The notes beneath the pieces are model-generated. The model did not search any database and had not been told where the DNA came from. It saw nothing but the letters and a program-made list of their open reading frames with translations. The position numbers were made by a program, and so were the translations under genes. This document shows positions 41,505-50,533 of a stretch of 64,000 nt of DNA, in pieces. Source of the stretch: JAUNSR01 sp036655755 (GTDB taxonomy: Bacteria > Bacteroidota > Bacteroidia > Bacteroidales > JAUNSR01); contig JAVVPN010000001.1 of the NCBI GenBank assembly GCA_036655755.1, positions 1-64,000 on the forward strand, read 5' to 3'. How positions within the stretch are numbered: the first letter of the stretch is position 1; every line of letters starts with the position of its first letter.

Positions 41505-43280
41505 ATGAAGAAATATCCTAAAATTGGCATTCGCCCTACGATTGATGGTCGTCAGGGAGTACTACAGGTGCGAGAGTCACTGGAAGAGCAAACCATGAAT
41601 ATGGCAAAATCGGCAGCAAAACTGTTTGAAGAGCATCTGAAGTATTCGGATGGCACGCCCGTACAGGTGGTAATCGCAGATACGACGATCGGGCGTGTGC
41701 CGGAAGCAGCTGCATGTGCCGCTAAATTCCAGCGTGAGGGCGTTGATATTACGCTTACCGTAACTCCTTGCTGGTGTTATGGATCTGAAACGATGGATAT
41801 GGATAAGAATACCATAAAAGGTGTTTGGGGATTTAACGGGACCGAGCGTCCCGGTGCGGTATATCTGGCTGCCGTGTTGGCCGGACATGCTCAAAAAGGA
41901 CTACCTGCCTTCGGTATTTACGGACATGATGTGCAGGATGCCGACGATACCTCTATTCCGGCAGATGTGCAGGAAAAACTATTGCGATTCGGACGTGCCG
42001 CGGTTGCGGTAGGACAGATGCGCGGACAGTCGTATCTGCAGATCGGCTCTATCTGTATGGGTATCGCGGGCTCGATTATCGACTCTGATTTTATTGAAGA
42101 ATACCTGGGCATGCGTGTCGAATCGGTAGATGAGGTGGAAATTATCCGCCGTATGTCGGAAGGTATTTATGATCCGGCTGAATTTGAAAAAGCACTTGCC
42201 TGGACTAAAGAAAAATGTAAACAAGGATTCGATAAGAATCCGGCGGACTTGCAGAAAACTCCCGAAGAGATTGAAAAAGACTGGGAGTTCGTGGTGAAAA
42301 TGATGATCATCATCAAAGACCTGATGCAGGGCAATCCGAATCTGCCCAAAGGATGTGAAGAGGAACGACTAGGGCATAATGCGATTGCGGCCGGTTTTCA
42401 GGGACAGCGTCAATGGACCGATTTTTATCCGAACGCCGATTATCCCGAAGCCCTGCTGAATACCTCTTTCGACTGGAACGGAGCGCGTGAGCCGTTTGTA
42501 TTGGCGACTGAAAACGATGTCCTCAACGGATTAGGTATGTTGTTTATGAAACTTCTTACTAATCGTCCGCAAATGTTTGCCGACGTGCGTACGTATTGGA
42601 GCAGTGAAGCCGTTAAAAAAGCAACCGGTTATGAGCTGGAAGGCTTGGCTAAAGAAGCCGATGGCTTCATTCATTTGATTAATTCCGGAGCCTGTTGTCT
42701 TGATGCTTGTGGTGAGGTAAAAGACGAATCAGGCGACGGAATAATCAAAGAGTGGTATAATATGAGTGCCGAAGATCAGGATCGCGTGATGCAGTCGGTG
42801 GAATGGTGTGCGGCAGACAGCGGCTATTTCCGCGGGGCCGGATTCTCATCCCGTTTTCTTACCCGTGCGCAGATGCCGGTGACGATGATTCGTCTGAATC
42901 TGGTAAAAGGTCTTGGGCCGGTTCTTCAGATTGCAGAGGGTTGGACCATCAATCTGCCGGATGAAGTTTCGGATAAATTATGGAAACGTACTGATTATAC
43001 ATGGCCTTGTACCTGGTTTGCTCCGCGCATTACCGGTAAAGGCGCCTTTAAGAGCGCGTATGACGTAATGAACAACTGGGGTGCGAATCATGGTGCGATC
43101 AGTTATGGACATATCGGTGCCGATCTGATCACACTCTGTTCGATGTTACGTATTCCGGTGTGCATGCATAATGTGCCGGAAGAGAATATTTTCCGCCCGG
43201 CTGCATGGAATGCGTTCGGAATGGAGAAAGAGGGGCAGGATTACCGTGCTTGTAAAAACTATGGACCGTTGTATAAATAA
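41505..43280 (+). CDS. fucI: L-fucose isomerase
   Basis: 591 residues, the normal length of FucI. It isomerises L-fucose to L-fuculose with manganese. Characteristic segments are KIGIRPTIDGRQGVLQVRESLE at the N-terminus (about 5-26), WCYGSETMDMDK, KGVWGFNGTERPGAVYL, FGIYGHDVQD, GMRVESVDEVEI, and the metal-site region with EERLGHNAIAAGFQGQRQWTDF, TFDWNGAREPFVLATENDVLNGL-like Glu/Asp residues (here SFDWNGAREPF and TENDVLN) and HGAISYGHIGADLI. It is one of the best-recognised genes in the operon; D-arabinose is a known side substrate of the family. Confidence 0.97.
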   Translation: MKKYPKIGIRPTIDGRQGVLQVRESLEEQTMNMAKSAAKLFEEHLKYSDGTPVQVVIADTTIGRVPEAAACAAKFQREGVDITLTVTPCWCYGSETMDMDKNTIKGVWGFNGTERPGAVYLAAVLAGHAQKGLPAFGIYGHDVQDADDTSIPADVQEKLLRFGRAAVAVGQMRGQSYLQIGSICMGIAGSIIDSDFIEEYLGMRVESVDEVEIIRRMSEGIYDPAEFEKALAWTKEKCKQGFDKNPADLQKTPEEIEKDWEFVVKMMIIIKDLMQGNPNLPKGCEEERLGHNAIAAGFQGQRQWTDFYPNADYPEALLNTSFDWNGAREPFVLATENDVLNGLGMLFMKLLTNRPQMFADVRTYWSSEAVKKATGYELEGLAKEADGFIHLINSGACCLDACGEVKDESGDGIIKEWYNMSAEDQDRVMQSVEWCAADSGYFRGAGFSSRFLTRAQMPVTMIRLNLVKGLGPVLQIAEGWTINLPDEVSDKLWKRTDYTWPCTWFAPRITGKGAFKSAYDVMNNWGANHGAISYGHIGADLITLCSMLRIPVCMHNVPEENIFRPAAWNAFGMEKEGQDYRACKNYGPLYK

Positions 43281-43295
43281 GCAAATCGATAAAAA

Positions 43296-43937
43296 ATGAC
43301 AATGATAACAGAATTGCAGATTGAAGAGTTTTTGCGACAGGCTCATCGGGTTGGGAATGCGAAGCTGTCGTTATGCAGCAGTGGCAATATCTCATGGCGC
43401 ATCGGAGATGAAGCATTGGTTTCGGGAACCGGTTCATGGGTTCCGGAACTGAAAAAGGAAAAAGTGGCTATTTGCAATATTGCGGAAGGCACTTCTGTAA
43501 ACGGGGTGAAACCATCTATGGAAAGTTCGTTTCATCTGGGTATTCTGCGGAATCGTCCGGATGTGAATGTGGTATTGCATTTCCAGTCGGAATACGCTAC
43601 TGCGGTAGCTTGTATGAAAAACAAGCCGACCAATTTTAATGTAACCGCAGAGGTGCCATGCCATGTGGGGAAAGAGATTCCGGTGATTCCTTATTACCGT
43701 CCGGGTTCACCCGAATTGGCGGCGGCGGTGATTGCCGCAATGGCAGATCATAATTCGGTGTTGCTGACAAACCATGGACAGGTAGTTTGCGGCAAAGATT
43801 TTGATCAGGCATTCGAACGGGCTACTTTCTTTGAAATGGCTTGCCGGATTATCGTACAGAGCGGTGGCGACTATACGGTGCTTACCGAACAGGAAATAAA
43901 AGATCTTGATATATATGTGCTTGGTAAAAAAGGTTGA
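43296..43937 (+). CDS. fucA: L-fuculose 1-phosphate aldolase-type class II aldolase
   Basis: 213 residues of the AraD/FucA class II aldolase family; it should cut L-fuculose 1-phosphate to dihydroxyacetone phosphate and L-lactaldehyde, the last step of this operon. Seen motifs: NAKLSLCSSGNISWRIGDEALVSGTGSW (about 18-45), the Glu-bearing SMESSFHLGIL and TNHGQVVCGKD with the third metal His. The usual H-x-H zinc pair of E. coli FucA (VHNH) reads LHFQ here, so one His ligand is Gln. I believe this is shared by other Bacteroidota homologues, so it does not look like a broken gene. It starts 15 nt after fucI; an alternative Met is at codon 3. Confidence 0.9.
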   Translation: MTMITELQIEEFLRQAHRVGNAKLSLCSSGNISWRIGDEALVSGTGSWVPELKKEKVAICNIAEGTSVNGVKPSMESSFHLGILRNRPDVNVVLHFQSEYATAVACMKNKPTNFNVTAEVPCHVGKEIPVIPYYRPGSPELAAAVIAAMADHNSVLLTNHGQVVCGKDFDQAFERATFFEMACRIIVQSGGDYTVLTEQEIKDLDIYVLGKKG

Positions 43938-43998
43938 TTACTTTTCTTGTTTTGTAATATGAGGACTGATTATCCTTATGTAAATTAAATGGTTAGAG

Positions 43999-44033
43999 AG
44001 CTGGTTTCTGTTTTTGACGGAAATCAGCTTTTT
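43999..44033 (+). terminator. Terminator of the fucose operon
   Basis: AGCTGGTTTC (43999-44008) and GAAATCAGCT (44020-44029) pair with one G-T wobble around an 11-nt loop, followed directly by TTTTA. It lies about 60 nt after the fucA stop. Confidence 0.85.
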
Positions 44034-44051
44034 ACTTTCATAAAATAACAT

Positions 44052-44059
44052 TACATTTG
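44052..44059 (+). promoter_or_regulatory. Candidate -7 box of the xanthine operon
   Basis: TACATTTG matches TAnnTTTG and follows the fucA terminator closely. No TTG at -33. The start point would be near 44066. Confidence 0.55.
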
Positions 44060-44066
44060 CGCGAAA

Positions 44067-44274
44067 TTCATCCCGATGTCCATCATAAGAACGAGATTAG
44101 TTTCGCTTTTCCCCGCCTCTTATCATAGCCGGTACTCATCCGAGTTTCCGTGCGGACATTCCCTGCAAAACAATCAGATTATTTATTTACAGACTTTTTG
44201 TTCGTCTGCCCATTGCGTGCAGGCCACCTCGTCGTATCCTTTTGTATTATCATCTACCATAATAAAAATTACTT
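44067..44274 (+). other. Long untranslated leader of the xanthine operon
   Basis: About 208 nt separate the predicted transcription start from the permease ATG in the 337-nt gene-free interval 43938-44274. The sequence is richer in C than its surroundings and shows short complementary stretches, but no purine-riboswitch core, no terminator and no clear leader peptide could be recognised. Purine-responsive control would be expected for such genes; the leader may hold it. Confidence 0.4.
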
Positions 44275-45669
44275 ATGAATTCTGTTGAGCAAGTCATGAC
44301 CGAATCTATCGAACAAGCAGTTGAACCCATGCGCCCTGCCGATCTGGTGTATGGAATCGAGGAGCGTCCCCCTTTCAAAGATGCCTTTTTTGCGGCCTTA
44401 CAACATTTGCTGGCCATTTTTGTGGCGATTATTACCCCCCCTTTAATTATTGCAGGAGCCTTGCAGCTGGATCTTGAGACAACAAGTTTTCTGGTTTCAA
44501 TGGCTCTTTTTGTATCCGGCATATCCACTTTTATCCAATGCCGCCGCATCGGTGGTGTGGGCGCGGGGCTGCTTTGCATACAAGGTACCAGTTTTTCATT
44601 TATCGGGCCCATCATCACGGCCGGACTTGCCGGTGGTTTACCGCTTATCTTCGGTAGCTGTATGGCTGCCGCTCCGGTGGAAATGATTGTAAGTCGCACG
44701 TTTAAGCATATGCGCAATATCATTACCCCTTTGGTATCGGGTATCGTGGTGCTGCTTATCGGGCTCAGCCTGATCAAAGTGGGTATCGTAGCGTGCGGGG
44801 GTGGCTTTGGAGCCATGAGCGACGGAACCTTCGGATCGTGGAAGAATCTGCTGGTTGCGGGTGTGGTTTTGATTTGCGTATTGCTTTTCAACCGGAGTAA
44901 AAACAAATACCTCCGCATGAGTTCAATCGTACTGGGATTGTGTGCGGGCTATGCGTTGGCTTTCGCTTTCGGCATGGTGGATATGAGCGCCATGGCCAAC
45001 AGCAGCCTGAGCGGTATCCATTTGCCGGTTCCTTTTAAATACGGCCTTGATTTCAACGTATCAACCATCATCGCAATCGGTCTGGTATATATGATCACAG
45101 CTATCGAAGCGACGGGCGACGTAACGGCCAATTCGATGATCTCGGGCGAACCGATCGAAGGAGAGAAATACATGAAACGCGTATCGGGAGGGATTCTTGC
45201 CGATGGGGTGAATTCATTTATCGCCGGCGTATTCAACTCTTTCCCGAATTCAATCTTCGCTCAAAACAACGGTATCATTCAGCTCACAGGGGTGGCAAGT
45301 CGTCATGTGGGTTATTATATCGCCGGTATGCTGGTGGTGCTCGGATTGTTTCCGTTTGTAGGAACCATCTTTTCGTTGATGCCCGAACCGGTATTGGGGG
45401 GAGCGACGTTGCTGATGTTCGGTACCGTAGCGGCCGCCGGCATCCGGATTGTGGCCTCTCAGAAAATCGACCGGAAGGCTACGTTGGTATTGGCCGTAAG
45501 CTTGTCATTGGGGCTTGGCGTAGAGCTGATGCCCGATATCCTAAAAACCGCTCCCGAGGCGATTAAAGGAATTTTTGCTTCCGGAATCACTACCGGAGGC
45601 CTTACCGCTATCATTGCCAACATGGTGATCCGTGTAAAAGAGGAAGAAACAGTAGAAATAACAGAATAA
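44275..45669 (+). CDS. Xanthine/uric acid permease (NCS2 family)
   Basis: 464 residues with about fourteen membrane segments. NCS2 (nucleobase:cation symporter-2) hallmarks: LLCIQGTSFSFIGPIITAG in the first half-helix pair, IEATGDVTANSMISGEP (the conserved Glu in helix 8) and the signature QNNGIIQLTGVASRHVGYYIAG. These fit the xanthine/urate clade (PbuX, XanP, UacT) rather than uracil permeases. The next gene, 11 nt downstream, is a xanthine phosphoribosyltransferase, so xanthine is the best-supported substrate. Thirty-odd N-terminal residues before the first helix are hydrophilic. Confidence 0.92.
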   Translation: MNSVEQVMTESIEQAVEPMRPADLVYGIEERPPFKDAFFAALQHLLAIFVAIITPPLIIAGALQLDLETTSFLVSMALFVSGISTFIQCRRIGGVGAGLLCIQGTSFSFIGPIITAGLAGGLPLIFGSCMAAAPVEMIVSRTFKHMRNIITPLVSGIVVLLIGLSLIKVGIVACGGGFGAMSDGTFGSWKNLLVAGVVLICVLLFNRSKNKYLRMSSIVLGLCAGYALAFAFGMVDMSAMANSSLSGIHLPVPFKYGLDFNVSTIIAIGLVYMITAIEATGDVTANSMISGEPIEGEKYMKRVSGGILADGVNSFIAGVFNSFPNSIFAQNNGIIQLTGVASRHVGYYIAGMLVVLGLFPFVGTIFSLMPEPVLGGATLLMFGTVAAAGIRIVASQKIDRKATLVLAVSLSLGLGVELMPDILKTAPEAIKGIFASGITTGGLTAIIANMVIRVKEEETVEITE

Positions 45670-45680
45670 GAAATACAGCT

Positions 45681-46247
45681 ATGGAATTATTGAAACAACG
45701 TATTATGCAGGACGGGAAATGTTTTCCCGGTGGTATTTTAAAGGTAGACAGTTTTATCAATCATCAGATGGATCCGGATCTGATGCTTAAGATAGCGGAA
45801 GAATTTGTAAAACGCTTTGCCGGTAAACCGATAAACAAGATCGTTACGATTGAGGCGAGCGGGATCGCTCCGGCGATCATGGTGGGCTATCTGCTCCATT
45901 TGCCCGTGGTGTTTGTAAAGAAAAAACAGCCCAAAACCATGGAGAATATGATTACCACTACCGTACATTCGTTTACAAAAGACCGCGAATATACGGTATG
46001 CATCAGCAATGACTTCCTGAATGAGAACGACCATATCCTGTTTATCGACGACTTCCTTGCCAACGGAAACGCTTCGTTGGGAATGCTTTCTCTTGCGGAG
46101 AAAGCGGGAGCAACCATTGAGGGAATGGGCTTTGTGATTGAAAAAGCATTCCAAAACGGTGGCGAAGAGTTGCGTAAACGCGGTGTATGCATGGAGAGCT
46201 TGGCAATTGTAGAAAGTCTTGACGATTGCAAGATCGTATTGCGTTGA
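45681..46247 (+). CDS. xpt: Xanthine phosphoribosyltransferase
   Basis: 188 residues, the standard length for the Xpt group of type I phosphoribosyltransferases. It makes XMP from xanthine and PRPP. Family motifs: MELLKQRIMQDGKCFPGGILKVDSF-like start (positions 1-25), VTIEASGIAPAIMVGYLL, VFVKKKQPKTM (the K-K-K loop), and the PRPP motif ILFIDDFLANGNA at about 118-130. It is coupled with the permease in a two-gene xanthine salvage operon. Confidence 0.96.
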   Translation: MELLKQRIMQDGKCFPGGILKVDSFINHQMDPDLMLKIAEEFVKRFAGKPINKIVTIEASGIAPAIMVGYLLHLPVVFVKKKQPKTMENMITTTVHSFTKDREYTVCISNDFLNENDHILFIDDFLANGNASLGMLSLAEKAGATIEGMGFVIEKAFQNGGEELRKRGVCMESLAIVESLDDCKIVLR

Positions 46248-46304
46248 GTATAAGAACGGGCATCCCCGCTTCTTCAAAATAAATCCGTTGCCTGTACTTT
46301 ATCG

Positions 46305-46480
46305 TGTTCCCCATGAAGCACAGATGTGTGCCTCATGGGGAACACATCTGTGCGCCAAGAGGGGCGGTAGGTGTCGGGCACGACCACCCAACNNNNNNNN
46401 NNTGTGGTCCTATTGGGAAAAAAATCCCTCCCCAAGGGGGGGGGTATGTGTGCGAAAACACCCACACTCCCGCCCCTCTT
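46305..46480. repeat. Complex inverted-repeat region around an assembly gap
   Basis: The first hairpin is TGTTCCCCATGA (46305-46316) with TCATGGGGAACA (46333-46344); its loop contains GCACAGATGTGTGC, and CACATCTGTGC follows directly, so alternative foldings compete. Next, AAGAGGGGCGG (46357-46367) pairs with CCGCCCCTCTT (46470-46480), enclosing GACCAC (46382-46387) and GTGGTC (46404-46409) on either side of the 10-N gap, a run of nine G or more near 46436-46444 and a GTGTG/CACAC hairpin. This is the main content of the 613-nt gene-free interval 46248-46860. No gene was found in it. It may be an intergenic repeat element or a structured RNA. Confidence 0.75.
46393..46402. other. Assembly gap of 10 N
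   Basis: Ten N lie inside the inverted-repeat region, between the arms GACCAC and GTGGTC, consistent with assembly trouble in a strong hairpin. Confidence 0.98.
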
Positions 46481-46538
46481 GAGGTATACTAATGCTCTTG
46501 ATGGAGCAAAAAACAGCTCTGCTCGAATCAAACACGGA

Positions 46539-46604
46539 GATACAAGCCCTCATTTAAAACGATACAAGCCCCCGTTTAAAGCGATACAAGCGGAGATTAT
46601 ACGG
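46539..46604. repeat. 22-nt tandem repeat, about 2.5 copies
   Basis: GATACAAGCCCTCATTTAAA+AC (46539-46560) and GATACAAGCCCCCGTTTAAA+GC (46561-46582) differ at three positions, and a third, partial copy begins GATACAAGCGGAGATT (46583). Copies abut without spacer. No match to the 22-nt units at 26166-26304 was noticed. Confidence 0.8.
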
Positions 46605-46745
46605 ATAACTATCCTGTAAGTTGCCTGAGTCTTGCAACTTTATCGGGTGAGCTTTTTTAGGTGGCCGGACACGATGAGTGATAAGCATGTTTATTATAGA
46701 ATGTAGATATCTTTAAAGTTAATGTGGTTAAATATAAGTGATAAA

Positions 46746-46778
46746 TTGTTTTAAATAGCGGTGTTTTTGTTACATTTA
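46746..46778 (+). promoter_or_regulatory. Candidate promoter of the giant-adhesin genes
   Basis: TTG at 46746-46748 and TACATTTA at 46771-46778 (one mismatch to TAnnTTTG), 22 bp apart. The start point would be near 46785, leaving a leader of about 75 nt before the ATG at 46861. Confidence 0.4.
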
Positions 46779-46860
46779 GATTAGAAATTAAGATTAATAC
46801 TTTCAGTAATTATAAAATAACGTAATTTTTCAGATTTGTAAACTTAATTTTAACCAGGTT

Positions 46861-49800
46861 ATGAAGAAACGATTTTACATCTTTCTCTTATGGATGGGCA
46901 TGGTCTCGTACTTAAATGCCCAAACGTTGTTAAACGAAGATTTCGAGAGTTGTACTCAATTACCGCCATCCGGTTGGAGTGTGATTAACGATTCGCAAGC
47001 AGGTTCTTATTACCATTGGCAACTGACAGAGGGATTGACTTCTGCTCTGGCAGGAAAGAAAAGTGCCTATTGCAATTCGGGAAGTTATCAGTATTCGGAA
47101 CCCGCAAAAGAGGAATGGCTGATTACACCGGAACTGCAACTTACGAACGATACCTATAAACTGGAGTTTAAATGGAAAGGAGCATGGGCTGCTGCAAGCA
47201 AAAACGAATACGATTTACAGGTTCGTATTACGGAAGACGACGGCAAGACATGGACGCAGGTATGGTCGTTCCTGAATAAGGAGCAAGTACAAAAAAGCGG
47301 CGTGGATTATCCTTGGGCTGCCTGGACCATTTATGAGTCGGTTTTAAATCTCTCGGATTATAAGGGAAAGAAAATTAAAGTTGCTTTTATTCATAACAAA
47401 CTGATTGCAGGCCCGGGAAAAGGAAATGGAGCATGGCTGGATGATGTATTGGTTGAAAAATATGAACCGATTGTCAATCCGATTGTAGATGGTAGCACAA
47501 GTTATAAATTCGAAAATGTTATTATCGGGTCGAGTATCTATTCGGAAGCGTTAACCCTTAGAAATATTGGTACCGATACGTTGTATGTCACAGGCGTGAG
47601 CGGTCTTGAAGGAACTGACTTCGTTACTACCCTTAATCCGGCAAAGGTAAAACTGGGACGGAATCAGGAGTACGCCTATCAGGTGATTTATACCCCTACC
47701 ATAACCGGATTACGCAATGCGACTCTGACGATTCAGACCAATGGCGGAACACACGAGGTGCGTTTGGAAGGAACGAAGAAAATGCTTCCGCAAGATTATA
47801 CCTATGAGGGCTTTGAAGGTGAGGTATTCCCTCCGTTTGGATGGAAGAAAACCGGTAGTTGGGTGCCTTACAATAACGGGCTTTCCGGCAATCGGTCGGC
47901 TGCCGTAAGTATCAGTACGCTATCGGAGTTGATTACGCCGCGACTCGATCTTTCGACCGGAACCCATACTATCAGTTTCGAGATGTTGGAGTATTTTGAA
48001 GCTACAACAGATGAATCGGTAGGTCCGGAAAATTATGCGATGGTTTATTTCTCTAAAGACGGAGGTATAACATGGCAGAATATTTATTCGAACATGGATT
48101 TAAACGGTATATTCCGCAAAGAGATTAGTCTGGGTGCTCCCGCATCAGACAACTGTTATGTGAAATGGAGCTATGAGTTAGATTGGGATATGTCGGGTGG
48201 ATATGATGAGATGCCGGAATATAGCGACTGGTATATCGACGGAGTGATTTTACCTCCTTTATACGGTAGAAACAACCGTCCGGATGCGGTATCTGATCCG
48301 ATACCGGCAAATGGCGCGCGTGACGTATTCAACCATGATCTGAAACTATCATGGAAAGGAGCTTTGTTTGCCAAAGGGTATAAATTATATGTGGGCAGTT
48401 CGGCAACCAATTTTGATTTGGTCAACGGACTCGATTTGGGAGATGTTACCACCTATACACTTCCGCGCCTGGATTATGAAAAATCATATTATTGGAAAGT
48501 AGTGCCGTATAACCAAGCCGGCGAAACCGCATCACCGGCCGTGTGGGCGTTTACCGTAATGAGCGATCAGACAATTCAAAACTTCCCGTATTTTGAAGGA
48601 TTCGAAGGAACGGTATTTCCGTCGTTAGGTTGGGGTTCCACCCAAGAGGGATTTACGAGATGGGCTTTGTCTAATTATAATCCGTTTGACGGAGCGCATT
48701 CTGCGTATAGCAGTGGATCGCAAAATAATACGACTGCGGTTTTGCAGACTCCTGAAATTCAACTTCCGGCTGATTATGCCATGCAAGTTTCTTTTTATTG
48801 GGGCAATACGGTGCCGGCTAGTCTGACCAAAGCTCCGCGCTGGAAAGCACCGTCGATCATAGAGAGTGACACATTGTATTTTGAGATAAAGAGCAATGAC
48901 GAATGGCATACGCTGGCCTTCATATCAGATCAGAACAAAGAGAATCAGAAATGGACACGCGAACGCATCTTACTGACCGACTACATTGGTCAAACCGTGA
49001 ATTTGCGCTGGCGCTACAGTATTGTAAACGGTAGTCGCAGTACAGGTGCCGCACTCGATAATATCCTAATCGAAACAACAGCTCAGGGATCGAAACCGGT
49101 AATAAACAAATCGGAATGGGATGCGGGAATCGTAAATTATATGCAATCGTTTAATTCGAAGAATATTTTCACGCTATTGAACGATGGTGAGCGCGACTTT
49201 ACAATAACGGAAGCTCGCTTTAAAACGTCGAACTATATTTCTTCATTGGCTCCGGGTATGCATTTGGCATCGCGCGAAACAGTTCCATTCTCCATAACAT
49301 TCAATGCCGCGCAAGCTGTAGGTGAAATCAAGGATACCCTGGTGATCCGTTGTGATGACGGAGTTATGATATCGCTGCCGGTAACAGGAATCGCACTCGA
49401 TGCGAATACACGTTATTTTGGTTTTGAAGAAGATGTGTTTGGCTCGACGTCGCCACTCGGCTTCACTACTTATGATGTAGATGGTGTGGCTACCTGCCGT
49501 CCGGTAATGATTAATTATCCGAACTACGGCAATCCATATGCCTATATTGTGATGAACCATAAACCGGCACCGGAAGGAGCAGACTGGCGCAATATTTATC
49601 CGACTTCTGGCGATCAGGTATTGGCATGTATGAGTGCACAAACACAGGGATTATCAGTAGAAGACTGGTTGGTAAGCGGACGTATGACAGCACGGACAAA
49701 TGCGAAGGTCCGTTTCTTTGCCAAATCATACGGATCTGATTTTGAACGGCACAAAGTAACGGTCATGGTAAGTACGACAAACGACGCACGCAATAGCTTC

Positions 49801-50505
49801 ACGCCGTTGGCTAGTTTTACGAACGTGGAATTGCCGGTACTAGAGGGTGGTGCGTTTACTGAATTTACGGCAGATTTGAGCCAATATGCAGGACAGTCGG
49901 TTTACGTGGCGCTGCGACACACGGTAGGTTATGACGGATTCGTGGCTTTCTTTGATGATTTGTTCTTTGAAGATTTCGACTTCGAAACGGCCGAATCGCA
50001 TGCTCCTGTATTTATTACAGAACCCGTGCAGACCGCACAGGTAGGAAAACCATATACTTATAATTTTGCCGCAACCGACGCCGATGGCGATGCGCTGACC
50101 TATTCGCTTGTAGGGCTGCCTGAGTGGCTTGAACATACACCGACCCTGACAGGTGGCATATTGGCCGGCACGCCGGTTAAAAAGGGTTCTCATATGTTCC
50201 GCATCGCGGTAACCGATGGCACGCATCATGTAAATCAGGATGTGATTCTTACGGTTGAAGATCCTACCGGCCTGGATGGTGTAGAAGAAGTTGCTTCGGG
50301 TATCATTTATGATAAAACGACAAAACAAGTAAGTGTAAGAAGTGACGAGAATGGTTCAATTTGTGTTTATAAGACAGATGGCGTGTTGGTGAAAGAATTG
50401 AAACAATGTAATTCAATGGATCTATCGGATCTGAATGCCGGTATTTATGTGGTTAAGTTTACTTCCAAGAAAGAAGCTTTGGCACAACGTGTTCGAATTG
50501 AATAA
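46861..50505 (+). CDS. Large T9SS-secreted multidomain adhesin-like protein
   Basis: 1214 residues; signal peptide ends SYLNAQ. Repeated choice-of-anchor-J/cleaved-adhesin modules open with an E-x-F-E motif near residues 26 (EDFESCTQLPPSGW), 319 (EGFEGEVFPPFGW), 579 (EGFEGTVFPSLGW) and 856 (FGFEEDVFGSTSPLGF), each with a WLITPELQL-like strand. Between them are choice-of-anchor-D (ASH-like) domains and one fibronectin-III-like domain (about 471-566). A cadherin/He_PIG-type Ig domain (about 1005-1080, YTYNFAATDADGDALTYSL) precedes the T9SS sorting domain (last about 75 residues). No catalytic motif is visible. Related modules occur in Porphyromonas haemagglutinins, so adhesion or carbohydrate binding is plausible. 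A 28-nt gap to the next gene suggests one transcript. Confidence 0.85.
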   Translation: MKKRFYIFLLWMGMVSYLNAQTLLNEDFESCTQLPPSGWSVINDSQAGSYYHWQLTEGLTSALAGKKSAYCNSGSYQYSEPAKEEWLITPELQLTNDTYKLEFKWKGAWAAASKNEYDLQVRITEDDGKTWTQVWSFLNKEQVQKSGVDYPWAAWTIYESVLNLSDYKGKKIKVAFIHNKLIAGPGKGNGAWLDDVLVEKYEPIVNPIVDGSTSYKFENVIIGSSIYSEALTLRNIGTDTLYVTGVSGLEGTDFVTTLNPAKVKLGRNQEYAYQVIYTPTITGLRNATLTIQTNGGTHEVRLEGTKKMLPQDYTYEGFEGEVFPPFGWKKTGSWVPYNNGLSGNRSAAVSISTLSELITPRLDLSTGTHTISFEMLEYFEATTDESVGPENYAMVYFSKDGGITWQNIYSNMDLNGIFRKEISLGAPASDNCYVKWSYELDWDMSGGYDEMPEYSDWYIDGVILPPLYGRNNRPDAVSDPIPANGARDVFNHDLKLSWKGALFAKGYKLYVGSSATNFDLVNGLDLGDVTTYTLPRLDYEKSYYWKVVPYNQAGETASPAVWAFTVMSDQTIQNFPYFEGFEGTVFPSLGWGSTQEGFTRWALSNYNPFDGAHSAYSSGSQNNTTAVLQTPEIQLPADYAMQVSFYWGNTVPASLTKAPRWKAPSIIESDTLYFEIKSNDEWHTLAFISDQNKENQKWTRERILLTDYIGQTVNLRWRYSIVNGSRSTGAALDNILIETTAQGSKPVINKSEWDAGIVNYMQSFNSKNIFTLLNDGERDFTITEARFKTSNYISSLAPGMHLASRETVPFSITFNAAQAVGEIKDTLVIRCDDGVMISLPVTGIALDANTRYFGFEEDVFGSTSPLGFTTYDVDGVATCRPVMINYPNYGNPYAYIVMNHKPAPEGADWRNIYPTSGDQVLACMSAQTQGLSVEDWLVSGRMTARTNAKVRFFAKSYGSDFERHKVTVMVSTTNDARNSFTPLASFTNVELPVLEGGAFTEFTADLSQYAGQSVYVALRHTVGYDGFVAFFDDLFFEDFDFETAESHAPVFITEPVQTAQVGKPYTYNFAATDADGDALTYSLVGLPEWLEHTPTLTGGILAGTPVKKGSHMFRIAVTDGTHHVNQDVILTVEDPTGLDGVEEVASGIIYDKTTKQVSVRSDENGSICVYKTDGVLVKELKQCNSMDLSDLNAGIYVVKFTSKKEALAQRVRIE

Positions 50506-50533
50506 AATACATTCAAATTAAAACAATACGATC

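Noticed and set aside
44067..44274. Purine riboswitch
   Set aside because: The conserved core and the paired loops of the known purine aptamers could not be found.
44076..44288. A 70-residue leader gene before the xanthine permease
   Set aside because: Composition is not protein-like (many Ser, Cys and His), it overlaps the permease start and has no recognisable family.
46539..46604. CRISPR array
   Set aside because: Only 2.5 abutting copies with no spacers.
46219..46619. Short reading frames across the repeat zone and N gap
   Set aside because: They are read through hairpins and unknown bases on both strands and have no protein-like pattern.
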